A stretch of DNA of 64,000 nt from assembly GCA_947359465.1 (NCBI GenBank), contig OX375879.1:95241630-95305629 (forward strand), given 5' to 3'. A program made the translations under genes and the position numbers. Source of the stretch: Metellina segmentata (lineage: Eukaryota > Arthropoda > Arachnida > Araneae > Tetragnathidae). This document shows, piece after piece, positions 27,501 to 34,239 of this stretch (the stretch's first letter is position 1; every line of letters starts with the position of its first letter). The notes below the pieces were generated by a model. It saw only the letters and a program-made list of their open reading frames with translations. It did no database searches and was not told where the DNA came from.

Positions 27501-30500
27501 TTTGGCACAATAGCCATATTTGTCCAAGTTGCTCCAAATACAATTAGTGAGGAAGGAAAAGCAAAAAGCATAAGAGCATGCGGGGGTAAATATGAAACGG
27601 TGGAGAAGTCACGGTATACCCCAGTGTTGTGATGTCCGGACTCATCTAAAGACATGCCCCTGAGGGCGTCAAAATAACGACGTCGTGTTCTTACCAATGA
27701 TAGTTGAAGAATTGTCTGCTTGTTCATTGCATTCCAGCGAGCCTGATTTCATAATGGGGAAAAGCTCTGTCATATATCGCATTGCTAGATCCTTATGACC
27801 ACAGGAATCATATACCTGGAGACCTGTATTGAACAAGAAAATAACATTGGTCACATGTACGAATCACTTCATCTTTATTACAATACATATTGTGAACGTA
27901 TACAATACGTATTGTAAAGAACAATAAAAAAAACAGAAACTAAATTATTTAAAATTATTTTCTAGTATTACAAGAGATGAGAGGCCTTCGACCCAGGTCC
28001 TCCCACCAAAAGTCTACACGTCTGGAGAAAAAAGAAAAATGGGCACAAAAATACTTTCAATCAAGTTAAACTTAGATCAAAATGAAGAAGAGTTTGACTT
28101 GTCGAAAATAGTGGATGAAACTTTTCCATTGAAGTTTACAAAGCACTACAAATTCAAAAGTCGTCTTCAAATAATGCGTTTAAAATATAGGATCTTTTAC
28201 AACATTTAACATTATAAAAAGATGTGATGTGAAAGACGTGTAATCTATCGGCTTAATTCATTCGAGGAAACCACAGAACATCGCAAGTGCAATACGAAAC
28301 AAAAATATTCCAATCCCGCAATTCCTTTCCAATATATTCCAATCCCGCATTATTCTTATAGTTTCTATATTTAATCTTTACATAACATCAAATAATCATA
28401 ACCATAATGCTTATTTACTCAATATCCTCCCCAAACGGATTTTGAAATTTAGAATTTTTCAAGAGACACATTTAATAACTCTTTTAAACATAAATGCATT
28501 TATAACTAGCGGTACAAAATTATAATTAAAGACTTAGTTGTTATGACACTGTAAAAAAATGAATTTAATCTCCTTTGCTGTCAAGTTATTTTTTATCTAC
28601 TGATGATACTGCAACAAATTAAGTTAAGGCTTTCATTAATTAGCACAGAGAAGTTTGTTGCCCGACTTCTCTGAGAGGTTTTGTTTTTCGATATTGTTCT
28701 TTCGTTGAATTTCAGGTCCAGTTTCAAATTTAAAACGTTCTTCTATTCTATTCTAGAATCTTTCCAAAGCATTCCAAGTAAAGAAGAAATATAATTGTTT
28801 CAAATGATTCTATTATAAGAAAAGGAGCAATAGAATATTTCCGAAGGATTATATTCTAATTTAAGGAGGAACAGAATCGTACTAAAGAATGCAATTCTAG
28901 GAAGGGAGCAATAGAATCTTTCTAAATGATTTTATTCTGTGGAAAGGAACAATTTCCAGGAGATTCTGTTCTAAGGAAAAGACCAGACCAATGGAATCGT
29001 ACCAAATGATTCACTTTCTAGGAAAGAAGCGACAGAATCTTTCCTAGGGATTCACTTCGAAGTAAAGGACCAATAGAATATTTCCAAAAGGTTCTATTCT
29101 AGAAAAAGGAGCAATACAATCTTTCCGGGAAATTCTACTCAATGGAAAGGAGAAATATAATCTTTACAACTAATTATATTCCAGGGAAAAGAGCAATAGA
29201 ACATTTGTAATGAATTCTATTCCAAGGAAAATCTTTCCAAGGAAAGGAGCAATGGAACATTTCCGAAAGGTTCACTTCCAAGTAATGAACCAATAAAATA
29301 TTTCCAAGCATTTTATTCTATAAAAAGGAGTAATAGAGAATTTACAAAGAGTTTTATTCTAAGGAAAGGATAAATAGAATCTTTCCAAAGGTATTTGATT
29401 ATAACGAAATGAGATATAGAATCTTTTCAACGAATTTACTCCCGAGGAAATAAGCAATAGAATCTTTCGAAATCATTGCATTCTAGGGAAAGAGGCAATA
29501 GAACATTTCCAAGGAAGTCTATTATAAGGAAACAAGCAATAAAACACTTCCCAGAAATTCTATTTCATAGGAAATAACCAATAGAATCTTTTCAACAGAT
29601 TAACTTTCGAGGAAAGGAGCATTAGAATATTTCTGAGGGATTCGATTCTAGCAAAAGAAGGATAGATTCGTTCAAAAGGATTAACTTCCGCGTAATAGAG
29701 CAATTTAACCATTACAAATTATTCTAATATGGGGAGAAGCAATAGAATCTATCGAAACGATTCTATTGTAGGGAAAGAAGCAATAGAACATTTCCAAGGA
29801 TGTCTATTCTAGAGAACAAATGGAATCGCTCCAAAAGATTCACTTCCAAGGAAAGGAGCTATGTGATCTGTCCATATGATTCTATTCTAAAGAAATTACC
29901 TCAATGCAATCTCTCTCTGTCGTTCTAATGGTTGAAAATACCATGGATTCGTTCACCCAACAGATGTGGTTATTCAGTCATTAAGAGTGTTAGGTGTAAA
30001 AATAGCATTAAATTTTTTCTAAATCTCGCCACACCCAGAGGATCAAAAATAAAATCCTCAGCGAGTGTAAAAGCCAAGGTAAAAGGGTAAAAAAGTCGAA
30101 TTTACAAAATAGAATGAGGTTAGAGAATTAAAAAAAAAACACAGTACGAAGAGGGGTGAGATAGACCAAGAAAACAGAAAAAAGAATCCACCACGCACCT
30201 ATCTTGATTCCGGGTATGAAAGAATCCGCCACGGGCACCCCCGCCACCACCCCACTCTTCTGATTGAGGGCGCTCACGGCCCACCGGAGGGCCTCGAAGT
30301 ACTGGACGCCCTCGGCGGTGGGGCGGCCGCAGCCGAAGACGCCCTGGCCGGGCTGGTGCATCTGCAGGACGGCCCCGACCACCACTTCCGCCTCAGGCTC
30401 CACCTGGGCGAGGTTTGAATCCGAGGACGGACAAGTCTCCACAGCCATGTCCTGGCACCTTGCGAAATTGCATCCCAGGATTACGAGGACCATACACAGC

Positions 30501-30538
30501 AGAGATGGCATCGGACATTTCCATTTGGTTCGCCACAT
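256..30538 (-). CDS. Spliced class C receptor-like gene with three tandem Venus-flytrap modules, 3' end outside window
   Basis: Ten exons (30199-30538, 27695-27823, 24412-24533, 21321-21570, 14326-14701, 10460-10754, 9220-9317, 6743-8099, 2973-3811, 256-526) join with matching phases into 4,077 nt, or 1,359 codons without a stop. Residues 1-28 form a signal peptide. Three ANF_receptor-type modules follow, at about 52-505, 566-985 and 1044 to beyond 1359. Each has a Cys followed by an EA-x-x-W helix and an IN- or LN-ended turn, then a D-[ST]-C motif (119-121, 623-625, 1103-1105). Modules 2 and 3 also keep NPWF (864-867, 1350-1353), a hallmark of mGluR-type ligand domains. Linkers carry CPKGGCKDC and DCIEDCGVC. 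Known mGluRs have one such module, a cysteine-rich domain and seven membrane helices; the helices, if present, lie left of the window. A secreted or single-pass product cannot be excluded. The ligand is unknown. Family assignment is by recognition of motifs. Confidence 0.82.
735..985 (-). mobile_element. SINE body fragment
   Basis: Same body as the other copies: AACGTCG, CAACGGTC, AAGATCC, CCCACTCTCCAAACTTC and CTAACGTGAGG in order. It is diverged and lacks a clear tRNA-like head. Intron 9. Confidence 0.6.
1246..1967 (-). mobile_element. Non-autonomous piggyBac-type element with transposase N-terminal remnant
   Basis: TTAA flanks both ends (1242-1245 and 1968-1971), and the ends read CCCTCTGACTGCTCA and, inverted, CCCACTGGCTGATTA. 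The TTAA target plus CCC-starting termini define piggyBac-type elements. On the minus strand at 1683, a frame starts MAARKRSAIDRV and runs into a Ser/Asp-rich acidic stretch (about residues 17-50), typical of piggyBac transposase N-termini; no catalytic domain remains. Three CGCGGGAT-type internal repeats lie near the right end. Confidence 0.75.
2190..2390. mobile_element. Palindrome MITE (CGAGATATCTCGTC family), degraded
   Basis: Contains the family landmarks CGACGAGGTCTCCCGTC, ATCAAGATCTCGTC, ATATCTCGTCATTAGC and GGACGAGATG. Termini are not clear. Intron 9. Confidence 0.55.
2690..2925 (-). mobile_element. SINE with tRNA-like head, internally deleted
   Basis: The body is shortened (AACGTCGC, GACGGTCC, CCACACCACGCCAACGTGAGG) and followed by a head with B box GAGTTCGAAACTAG on the minus strand, then GAGTAGCGAATTAGC. 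It lies about 50 bp downstream of the exon 9 donor. Confidence 0.65.
2973..3811 (-). CDS. Exon 9: linker 2 and first half of Venus-flytrap module 3
   Basis: 839 nt, phase 0 in and phase 2 out, residues 990-1268. It begins VGTYETHLNNLAEIVVYNS (linker strand), then DCIEDCGVCQ. The module starts near 1044 (HLYLATSVDIHD) and continues with LTCGSTITTSG, LEAFLWALDQIN, IFDTCSSKE (1103-1105), RPSLPNDIKAGALVDLLKHF and WDFVSTLYSD. The donor AG|GTAATT after KEGAR matches exon 10. An earlier weak GT after LLNKLQ would shift the phase. The acceptor is CTTTTCAG. Confidence 0.86.
3830..4780. other. Intron 8, unique AT-rich sequence
   Basis: No exon, repeat or element recognised. A single sequence at 4123-4165 resembles the unit of the 40-bp array that follows. 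Confidence 0.4.
4780..5185. repeat. Minisatellite, about 40-bp unit
   Basis: The landmark TCTGGTATG recurs at 4822, 4862, 4904, 4984 and 5024, with a variant at 4944, giving a 40-42 bp spacing. Later copies to 5185 are degenerate. It lies in intron 8. Confidence 0.8.
5237..5291. repeat. 16-bp perfect tandem repeat
   Basis: TAGCTATTTCTCCAAA is repeated three times plus a partial copy. Confidence 0.9.
5292..6480. other. Intron 8, no recognised content
   Basis: AT-rich sequence with poly(A/T) runs near 6420-6500. No supported feature. Confidence 0.35.
6490..6700. repeat. 130-bp direct duplication just downstream of exon 8
   Basis: The segments at 6502-6566 and 6632-6695 share TTTTGGCT, AGGAGA, AAACCAT, AGGAG and CTAATGTCTGTTCACATGCA. 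The second copy ends about 45 bp from the exon 8 donor. Confidence 0.75.
6743..8099 (-). CDS. Exon 8: complete Venus-flytrap module 2 in one exon
   Basis: 1,357 nt, phase 2 in and phase 0 out, residues 537-989. The module begins ISIPILLPIHK (about 566) and has ECSEEINPQ, LEAALWTIDQIN, VVVDTCSTP (623-625), LRYLGWSYVTVIHD, NPWFTELWEQ (864-873), SASTVNMIQGLLAISAGLARL and a final IEIFNFRR strand, the full order of an mGluR-type ligand domain. The loop that binds the amino acid in mGluRs reads GSPEEIAAAS (660-669), without the paired serines. The sequons NVT and NMS are visible. The acceptor is TTGTTTCAG and the donor GTGTGT. The absence of introns contrasts with module 1. Confidence 0.88.
8370..9075. 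repeat. 28-bp minisatellite in intron 7
   Basis: Degenerate tandem copies of a unit like GAGGTTTTAAAATGTTCAAA plus TATAGTCT run through 8370-8810 and again at 8958-9070, interrupted by the duplicated donor block. Confidence 0.8.
8813..9226 (-). repeat. Duplicated block carrying a copy of the exon 7 donor
   Basis: Block 9072-9226 (which contains the end of exon 7 and its donor) is repeated at 8813-8957, separated by a short stretch of the 28-bp minisatellite. Shared landmarks are TGTTCACAATGTAGT, the CACAGCAAAAGAAAATT run and GCGTGAGGTATG on the minus strand. The copy therefore contains a second, intact-looking donor (after position 8951, GTATGT). Confidence 0.75.
9220..9317 (-). CDS. Exon 7: linker 1 between modules 1 and 2
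   Basis: 98 nt, phase 0 in and phase 2 out, residues 505-536. It reads VIAYDSKEAKVLDGTF and then CPKGGCKDC, so this short Cys-rich stretch stands where a full cysteine-rich domain follows the ligand module in mGluRs. The acceptor is TCCAACAG and the donor is GTATGC after GCGTGAG. Its last bases and the flanking intron are duplicated at 8813-8957. The exon is too short to be found as an open frame and was placed by splice phase. Confidence 0.72.
9953..10035 (-). mobile_element. tRNA-like Pol III head (SINE or tRNA pseudogene)
   Basis: The minus strand has a consensus B box (GGTTCGATTCC) at 9959-9970 and, upstream, TGACCTAATGTG in the A-box place, followed by TTTTCCCACTGCGCG. Cloverleaf pairing is poor, so I read it as a tRNA-derived SINE head, not a working tRNA gene. 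Confidence 0.5.
10455..10460 (-). other. GC-AG 5' splice site of intron 6
   Basis: The minus strand reads AAACAG|GCAAGA. GC donors of this form are the known minor class of U2 introns and need strong flanking match, which is present (CAG|GCAAG). The partner acceptor at 9318-9319 reads CCAACAG and begins exon 7 in the matching phase. Confidence 0.65.
10460..10754 (-). CDS. Exon 6: module 1, C-terminal part; GC donor
   Basis: 295 nt, phase 2 in and phase 0 out, residues 406-504. It begins FLPALHSMYTFAHAYRKAW, the conserved helix found in mGluR-type domains after the NPWF region, and ends LDGVQFKQ. The most likely donor is CAG|GCAAGA, a GC-AG intron. A GT alternative lies 15 nt upstream (GGA|GTGCAA), also in phase 0, and would drop VQFKQ. 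The GC site fits the donor consensus better and keeps the VQF strand seen in related proteins. Confidence 0.78.
11150..13230. other. Intron 5, no recognised content
   Basis: AT-rich, without supported exons or elements. Confidence 0.35.
13247..13693 (-). mobile_element. Full-length tRNA-derived SINE (AAC-tailed family) with 11-bp target duplication
   Basis: GGAGATAGTGT occurs on both sides (13236-13246 and 13694-13704). On the minus strand the element starts GCGGTAGCTCAGTCAGTAG, a tRNA 5' end with A box, has a degenerate B box (GGGTTCTGTTCTC) about 50 nt later, a unique body, and ends in an AACAACAACAAC tail. Start, tail and duplication are all exact, so the limits are well supported. Confidence 0.85.
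13842..14288. mobile_element. Palindrome MITE, near full length
   Basis: The left end reads CTAA-CCCCCCAAGTG then CGACGAGATATCTCGTC; the right end inverted reads TTAA-CTCTCTGAATGG then the same palindrome. TTAA follows at 14289-14292, which suggests a piggyBac-type target. The right end lies about 35 bp from exon 5. Confidence 0.7.
14326..14701 (-). CDS. Exon 5: module 1, lobe 2
   Basis: 376 nt, phase 1 in and phase 2 out, residues 281-405. It includes FRIVVQTLGE, WLFSWMPPFPVM and FEDYWRRLGDL, then FFMEFAMAEKNC where mGluR-type domains usually have NPWF-x-x-[FY]-W-E plus Cys. Module 1 is therefore more diverged here than modules 2 and 3. The acceptor is CCAATCAG and the donor GTATGC. Confidence 0.8.
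14925..15140. mobile_element. Two partial SINE bodies, opposite orientations
   Basis: 14925-15055 carries the body in plus orientation (CACCTTAAATCTG, GTTTGGAGAGTGG, CATGGTTCAAAATT). 15056-15140 is the 3' part of another copy in minus orientation (AATTAACGTCGTAC, GGTCAATCCC). Confidence 0.65.
15141..15466 (-). mobile_element. SINE, near full length
   Basis: The body is complete and the head (15375-15466, minus strand) has B box GGTTCGAATCC and an A-box region GGTGATTAAGGTGTTAGC. The 3' end carries TTACCATTACCATTA. It is embedded in a SINE cluster in intron 4. Confidence 0.8.
15467..15745 (+). mobile_element. Two partial SINE 3' parts
   Basis: 15475-15630 and 15633-15745 each contain the body 3' half (TTGATCCCGGA, GCCC[AG]TTGTG, ACGACGTTAA or GCGACGTTAA) without heads. 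Confidence 0.65.
15775..16103 (-). mobile_element. SINE, near full length
   Basis: The minus strand begins CCAACCGGTATAGTGGTTAA (A box), then GGTTCGAATCC (B box), the shared body and an AATTACCAATTACC tail. A further body scrap and a C/A homopolymer run follow at 16104-16172. Confidence 0.8.
16138..16172. repeat. Poly(C)-poly(A) run
   Basis: Homopolymer C followed by a long A run, probably a decayed element tail. Confidence 0.7.
17141..17825 (+). mobile_element. 5'-truncated Jockey-like LINE: ORF2 C-terminus and 3' UTR
   Basis: The frame 17147-17473 begins TSPIWGAAAKTNINKI then LQNTTLRTI, FYRN and IPHLSQFIGNLA, the C-terminal segment after the reverse transcriptase in Jockey-clade ORF2 proteins. 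The 3' UTR ends with TGGCGCAGTATGACC, GGCCCTTACGCCA and an AACACCAAACC tail. The 5' end is cut off, as usual for LINE insertions. Intron 4. Confidence 0.75.
18815..19590 (+). mobile_element. Non-autonomous hAT element with 8-bp target duplication
   Basis: The ends read TAGGGCAACTTTTTGC and, inverted, TAGGGCAACTTTTTTG. The flanks are ATGATAAC (18807-18814) and ATGATGAC (19591-19598), an 8-bp target duplication with one mismatch, as expected for hAT. Subterminal repeats ATAAATGCAACTTT occur near both ends (around 18930-18985 and 19502-19560). The interior carries a transposase-like fragment. Confidence 0.82.
19041..19412 (+). pseudogene. hAT-type (CGGBP1-like) transposase fragment
   Basis: The frame reads PEPTLRSRVSD, IKQEVHGKKVFVLTDESEI and VNHQYVVRLVDDVL. 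The pattern 'G-K-K-[IV]-[WF]-V-x-x-D-E' with a following N-H-x-[TV] is seen in the hAT-like transposases related to CGG-binding protein 1. The first catalytic Asp region is visible, but the DNA-binding and C-terminal parts are absent. 123 codons without a stop inside an element with intact ends suggest a fairly young insertion. A domesticated gene is unlikely. Confidence 0.6.
20160..20345 (-). mobile_element. SINE body fragment
   Basis: AATTAACGTCGTA, CAACACAACGGGCTATTGG, GATCGATCCC, CCCCACTCTCCAAACTTTC in the shared order; no head. Confidence 0.7.
20411..20866. mobile_element. Palindrome MITE, near full length
   Basis: TTAA (20407-20410) then CCCTCCAAGTG, then CGACGAGATATCTCGTCC. The interior alternates ATCAAGATCTGACC and TAACGAGATATCTCGTC type modules, and the right end is degenerate (TGGTGGGATAA). 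Confidence 0.7.
21055..21253. mobile_element. Palindrome MITE, 3' half
   Basis: TTAA at 21051-21054 and 21254-21257. The right end reads CGAGATATCTCGTCGAAGGAGGA, and internal GATGGACGAAGTG and GATCTCATCCTCATAG modules match other copies. It ends about 65 bp downstream of exon 4. Confidence 0.65.
21321..21570 (-). CDS. Exon 4: module 1, hinge and lobe 2 entry
   Basis: 250 nt, phase 0 in and phase 1 out, residues 198-280. It begins VLAEAVHDMDWAKVAILHAD, matching the mGluR 'W-x-[YK]-V-x-x-[LV]' strand at the crossover between lobes, and ends LPDKTGIIVI before a split Gly. The acceptor is TCTCCTAG and the donor GTAAAT. Directly upstream in the intron, 19 nt from the acceptor, sits a near-identical 168-bp tandem duplication. 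Confidence 0.8.
21590..21925. repeat. Recent 168-bp tandem duplication
   Basis: AGATTGGTTGCGACAACACA starts at 21590 and 21758. The two units differ at about one visible base (GAGCTTTC versus GAGTTTTC). Confidence 0.95.
21926..22400. repeat. Degenerate tandem repeat, about 80-bp unit
   Basis: Units share GGCTAACCCACAATATAGTG, GTAGAAATGATGAGAGATTG and TTAGTCCCAGAGGTTGG. They resemble part of the 168-bp unit before them. Confidence 0.7.
22555..22615 (-). mobile_element. Short SINE 3' fragment
   Basis: AATTAACGTCGCAC, CACCACGGGCTATTGG and GGTTCGGGATC. Confidence 0.55.
23510..24005. repeat. 27-bp minisatellite in intron 3
   Basis: Degenerate units to 23870, then about four near-perfect 27-bp copies (CAATGTTCCAGCATAGTAAT plus GTTTTAT) to 24000. 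The unit is close to the intron 7 minisatellite. Confidence 0.85.
24412..24533 (-). CDS. Exon 3: module 1, region of the usual amino-acid-binding loop
   Basis: 122 nt, phase 1 in and phase 0 out, residues 157-197. It reads GMVDMSSSLSDSRVAE and then GRYIIPVVP, ending EQLAK at a GTATGA donor; the acceptor is TTTTCAG. In mGluRs this place holds the G-A-S-G-S-S loop that contacts glutamate. Here a serine run is present but the surrounding residues differ, so ligand contacts cannot be predicted. Confidence 0.75.
24830..25760. repeat. Diverged direct duplications in intron 2
   Basis: AATGTTGCGTGATGGTGC recurs at 24837 and 25168; GGTAAAACAA with GGGAAAAAGG or AGGAAAGACC recurs at 24980 and 25608 with matching sequence after it. 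The copies are old. Confidence 0.6.
25760..27690. other. Intron 2, no recognised content
   Basis: Very AT-rich, no supported feature before exon 2. Confidence 0.35.
27695..27823 (-). CDS. Exon 2: module 1, first conserved Cys loop
   Basis: Phase 1 in and phase 1 out, 129 nt, residues 114-156. It begins GLQVYDSCGH, in which D-S-C is the conserved second cysteine motif of mGluR-type domains, and ends with an N-glycosylation sequon (NSS). The acceptor is AATACAG and the donor GTAAGA. The short length and strong splice sites fit an internal exon. The next exon continues with a Gly codon split across the junction. Confidence 0.8.
28720..29910. repeat. Minisatellite block in intron 1, about 40-bp unit
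   Basis: About 25-30 degenerate copies of a unit like GGAAAGGAGCAATAGAATCT TTCC followed by a GATT-TATTCTA segment. Its reverse complement makes up the block at 34240-35105. Confidence 0.85.
30199..30538 (-). CDS. Exon 1 (coding): signal peptide and start of Venus-flytrap module 1
   Basis: Encodes residues 1-113 plus one base of codon 114. The start Met is followed by Lys/Arg and a hydrophobic core (SLLCMVLVILGC), with likely cleavage near ARC-QD (residue 28). The first beta strand is VVVGAVLQMH, followed by a Cys-Gly and EALRWAVSALNQ, which match the first strand and helix of ANF_receptor domains. The exon ends after IPGIKI at a GTGCGT donor. A splice acceptor (TTTACAG) lies only 8 nt upstream of the ATG, so the exon begins at 30546 and at least one untranslated exon must lie further upstream. 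No promoter was identified. Confidence 0.85.
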
Positions 30539-30744
30539 TTTGTCACCTGTAAAGATAACGAGAACTGTTATAAATCAAGTTTATGCAAGTTCAAGTTCAC
30601 TGCAGAAAAAATATTCAACTACAAAGATAAAAAAAACTGCAGGAAAAAAGACAAGCAAACACAGTTAGACAAAACACATCATTAAAGCACATAACTTTTT
30701 GAATAGAAATCGTCAAAAAATATATCAACCCAATATTTTAAAGA

Positions 30745-30920
30745 ACGTCACACTGTAGCAATACAGAGGGTTATTGGTGACGGTCCGGGATGAATCCTCA
30801 AGGGAAAGATCCGACAACAACACGTAATATTGAACCACGGTCAAATATGACGAGATAACACATGAGCTGGCAAGCCACTCTCCAAACTTCCACACCACAC
30901 CAACGTCATCAACTTCCGAG
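30745..30920 (-). mobile_element. SINE body fragment
   Basis: GGTTATTGGTGACGGTCC, AAGATCC, TTGAACCACGGTC, CCACTCTCCAAACTTCCACA in order. It lies 200 bp upstream of exon 1. Confidence 0.7.
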
Positions 30921-31039
30921 AGAGAATTAGTTTCAAAAATCCATTTGTGTATGAGGATTGGTGCATACATTCTTTCTTAAAGGTTTAACAAAAAGATATT
31001 TAAAGTTTTTGTTGATATACCAATGGGCTTTAATTCTTC

Positions 31040-31195
31040 TCTTCTTGATAACTCTTGTCATTAGCAAAACCAACCAGATCTTGATATCACGATCATAATA
31101 AAAAAATTTGCAGTATCGTGATGACGAAATATCGAATCATTGGCAAAGTTTATTAGATTTTAATATACGAGATATCTCGTTGAAACTTGGATGGA
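31040..31195. mobile_element. Palindrome MITE, 3' half
   Basis: ATCTTGATATCACG, TGACGAAATATCG and CGAGATATCTCGTTGAAAC lead to TTAA at 31196-31199. Confidence 0.6.
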
Positions 31196-31199
31196 TTAA

Positions 31200-32690
31200 A
31201 AGGAATAGAAGAAGCGTAAAAAGAGGACGAATCAATTTTGTTATGTAGGAGGTAGTAAAAAAACCTTTTGGGTTACAGCGCAACGGCCTTACGGAGCTTC
31301 AATGTAATGAAATCGAAGCAATTCAAAAAGAGTTCGCAATTTCGAAGAACTACAGGTAAAAAAATATACTGGAGGAAGCAGTATCTTGAAGACATACAAA
31401 TTTAACCCCTTGGGTACATTGGACGACTGAGACTCGTAATGCACTTGGATTACAAGTCTAATTCGTCATTCACACTAGGGAAAAATTAACCGTGTACATT
31501 CTTGTTCATGGCAAGAGTGATTGGTGTTATGAGACTCTCTCCATGAATTAAATTATTCAATTGTTCTCTACAAAAATACACTATTTAATCTGACTCCATA
31601 CATAGAAATATTTACACGGCTGCGTTATCAGACATTCTTTTTTAGAACGAACGCGGAGATCAGAATCTGTGCGATCTCTTATACTCTGTGATCTGTGAGC
31701 CTTCTTATACTGTTGCCATTCTTATCAAACGAAATTAATGATACGAATATATAACAGTAACTAGTGTGCAAACGATTATACAAAAATATAACAGTAATTA
31801 GTGTACAGACGATAATACGATAATATAACAGTAACTAATGTGCAAACGATAATCCGAACTACTTTTTTTTCAAATAAATCTGTTCCCAAGGGGTTGATAA
31901 ATATCTTTAAATATCGAACTTTACATTCCGATACTATTATCAGAAACTTTAGTTTTTTGAATAACTTGGGTCTACTTCAACGCATATTGAAATGTCGGAA
32001 TAACAGGATGGGATTACACAAACCTATAAGTTCAATTATTCAAAGGGCTTACCTACCCATCTCCCAAAGTAAGATACCACATTCAGATGGAGAAATATAA
32101 CTCATAACAGACGGCTTAAATCGTAAATATACCCCCCTGCCTACATTCAAACAAAAAGAAAATCGAACTCGAAAATAGAATTATCTCTTCCACGAACTCG
32201 CATTCCCAGTGACCCGAGCAGTGTAATTCAAAGGATTAAATGCCAGTAATCTCCATGCGTTGCAAAATATTTGAATAGAAAATAAATCCCCTGGTATTTC
32301 AGAGGATATCCATCAGATTAAATCTATGAAAATAAACATTTATCAACTTATGCACAGTTGATGTAACGGTGTACGATCTCCGAGTAGGAAGAACAAAAAC
32401 AACACGCATTCGCCCCAGATGAGTAGTGCAGAGCGTTCATAACGGGTTACATCTTGTGGGATTACCTTTATGTTTGATTAATGTTTAAGCAAATGAAGAC
32501 CTTTCGAAGCGCTTTATCTGAACCTAAATGGGGTATTAAGAGATTGGGAATTTATCATGGATCATAGTGAATACTTGCGAAACAAATTGTGAAGTTCAGC
32601 TCAAAAATTGCAACGAATTGTATGGAATGGCATAATTTCACGTGGAATATGGATTTATTTATTTACTTAAATGTTATTTATCTACGAAAA
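31200..32690. other. No gene recognised
   Basis: Short ATAACAGTAA-containing repeats near 31740-31850 and otherwise unique AT-rich sequence. An upstream untranslated exon of the receptor gene could lie here or further right, but I cannot place one. Confidence 0.3.
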
Positions 32691-32693
32691 AAA

Positions 32694-33343
32694 TCTATAT
32701 ACATAATTCTCTTACGTGGCACGCAAAAAAGACGTTATTTTTAATCGCTTTTTGGCAACACTGTACGATTGTTTGTTTATCGCGAAGTCTCGCGCATCGA
32801 TTAAATTTATAGCGTTATCGGATGAAATTTTATTGAAAAAAAAAAGGAAATTTTAATGAGCTGTTACAGTTAGTTTATAATAGAAATCAAAGAAAGCGGA
32901 GGATCTTTTCAGGGCCATTTAAAAAACGGTCCTTTCCAGGGCCAACAATTATAGTTCAACAAGACGCTTGCACTACAACTTTCGGCAACAAACTCAATGA
33001 AAAAGTGTGGGTCGTTTGAGTGCTGGGAAAATGTACACACAAACAACATGCTGGGTATTCAATTTCCAAAGCAACGCTCACATTTCGAGTCAAAATTTGC
33101 ACAAAGTTTTCATTTGAATTCTGATTTTAGAGATACTGTATATATTTTTTCTGTAATACAGCAAATTTAGATTTTAAAAACATTTTTTTGTAACATATTT
33201 TGTAAACAATCCCTTCTGTTAGGACACATGTCTTCATTGAGGCGAGCGAAGCGAGCATAGGTTCGGGCAGCGAATCAATGAGGATTGCGAAGCAATCCTC
33301 CGGAGGTTGGCGAGCGTTAGCGAGCAGGGGGCAGGCCCCCTAG
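32694..33343 (+). mobile_element. Non-autonomous Helitron, full length
   Basis: Starts TCTATATACATAATTCTC after an A and ends with the hairpin GGGGGCAGGCCCCC then CTAG before a T. TC at the 5' end, CTRR at the 3' end, a hairpin just before it and insertion between A and T without duplication are the Helitron hallmarks. 650 bp, with no RepHel coding. Three further copies are in the window. Confidence 0.85.
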
Positions 33344-33344
33344 T

Positions 33345-34230
33345 ATCCAATAACAGACTAAAAAATAAATGATCCAAAAGAGATTCAAACTTATCATGAA
33401 TTTGAATACGAAACGAATTGTGAAGTAAGCTCAAATATTGCAACGAATTGTACGGAATGGTATAAATTCATGTGAAATATAGATTTATTTGTTTGTTGTT
33501 TATCTACAGAAAAGTATCCAATTAGAGAACAAAAAATATACTTTACGAAAAATTCAAGAAAAGACACAAAAACCAATTAGGCAATAGATAAAACACTTCA
33601 TTTAAGCAGATTACTTTTGAATTGTAATTATTAAAAATGTATCAATATGTGAGAAAGAAATACAGTTTAAATATTTATTGGTAGCAAAGTTGAAACATAC
33701 ACTTTTTTTAAAGTTTCAAGGAAATAATTTACAGTTTCTGGTGACATACCTTAGGATGTTAAAATAAATACAATGAACTGAAAAGGGCAATTCAATTTTG
33801 TTAAGTAAAAGGTTGTAAACAAATTTCGTTAAACGAATATCGCTAACGAATTATCAAAGTTCCGAAACCGAAATGATTTCGTAATGGAGAAAAATGTACA
33901 TCTGAAGATTCATAATTCTTAAAGTTAATATATCTAAAAATTATATTCTGTATTCTTTCACCATCCATGATATGGAAATCTTTATCAGGGTTCCAAATTA
34001 CAGATTCATATTCCAGAAGGAATATTTAATGGAGTCTGTTTCCAACAAAATTCCTTCTGAAAGATATTCTTTTGAATTAATCGGCATTGTTATGACTCCA
34101 TTGATTGGTTTGATGTAGAATTAAAGGTAAATTTTCTGCATTTCAATCCTCTAAGCCTCATGAGATTTAATATACTTAATGACTAAATAACCACATACAT
34201 TAGGTGAAGGAATTCGTGGATTCTTCAAAC
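33345..34230. other. No gene recognised
   Basis: 33370-33500 resembles 32560-32660 (GAATTTGAATACGAAACG versus GTGAATACTTGCGAAAC, GCAACGAATTGTA-GGAATGG in both), so the Helitron sits beside one copy of an older direct repeat. The rest is AT-rich. Confidence 0.45.
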
Positions 34231-34239
34231 CTTTCGAAA

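Noticed and set aside
30128..30198. Readthrough end of exon 1 (AWWILFSVFLVYL) as a membrane helix
   Set aside because: It lies beyond a good donor and is T-rich intron sequence.
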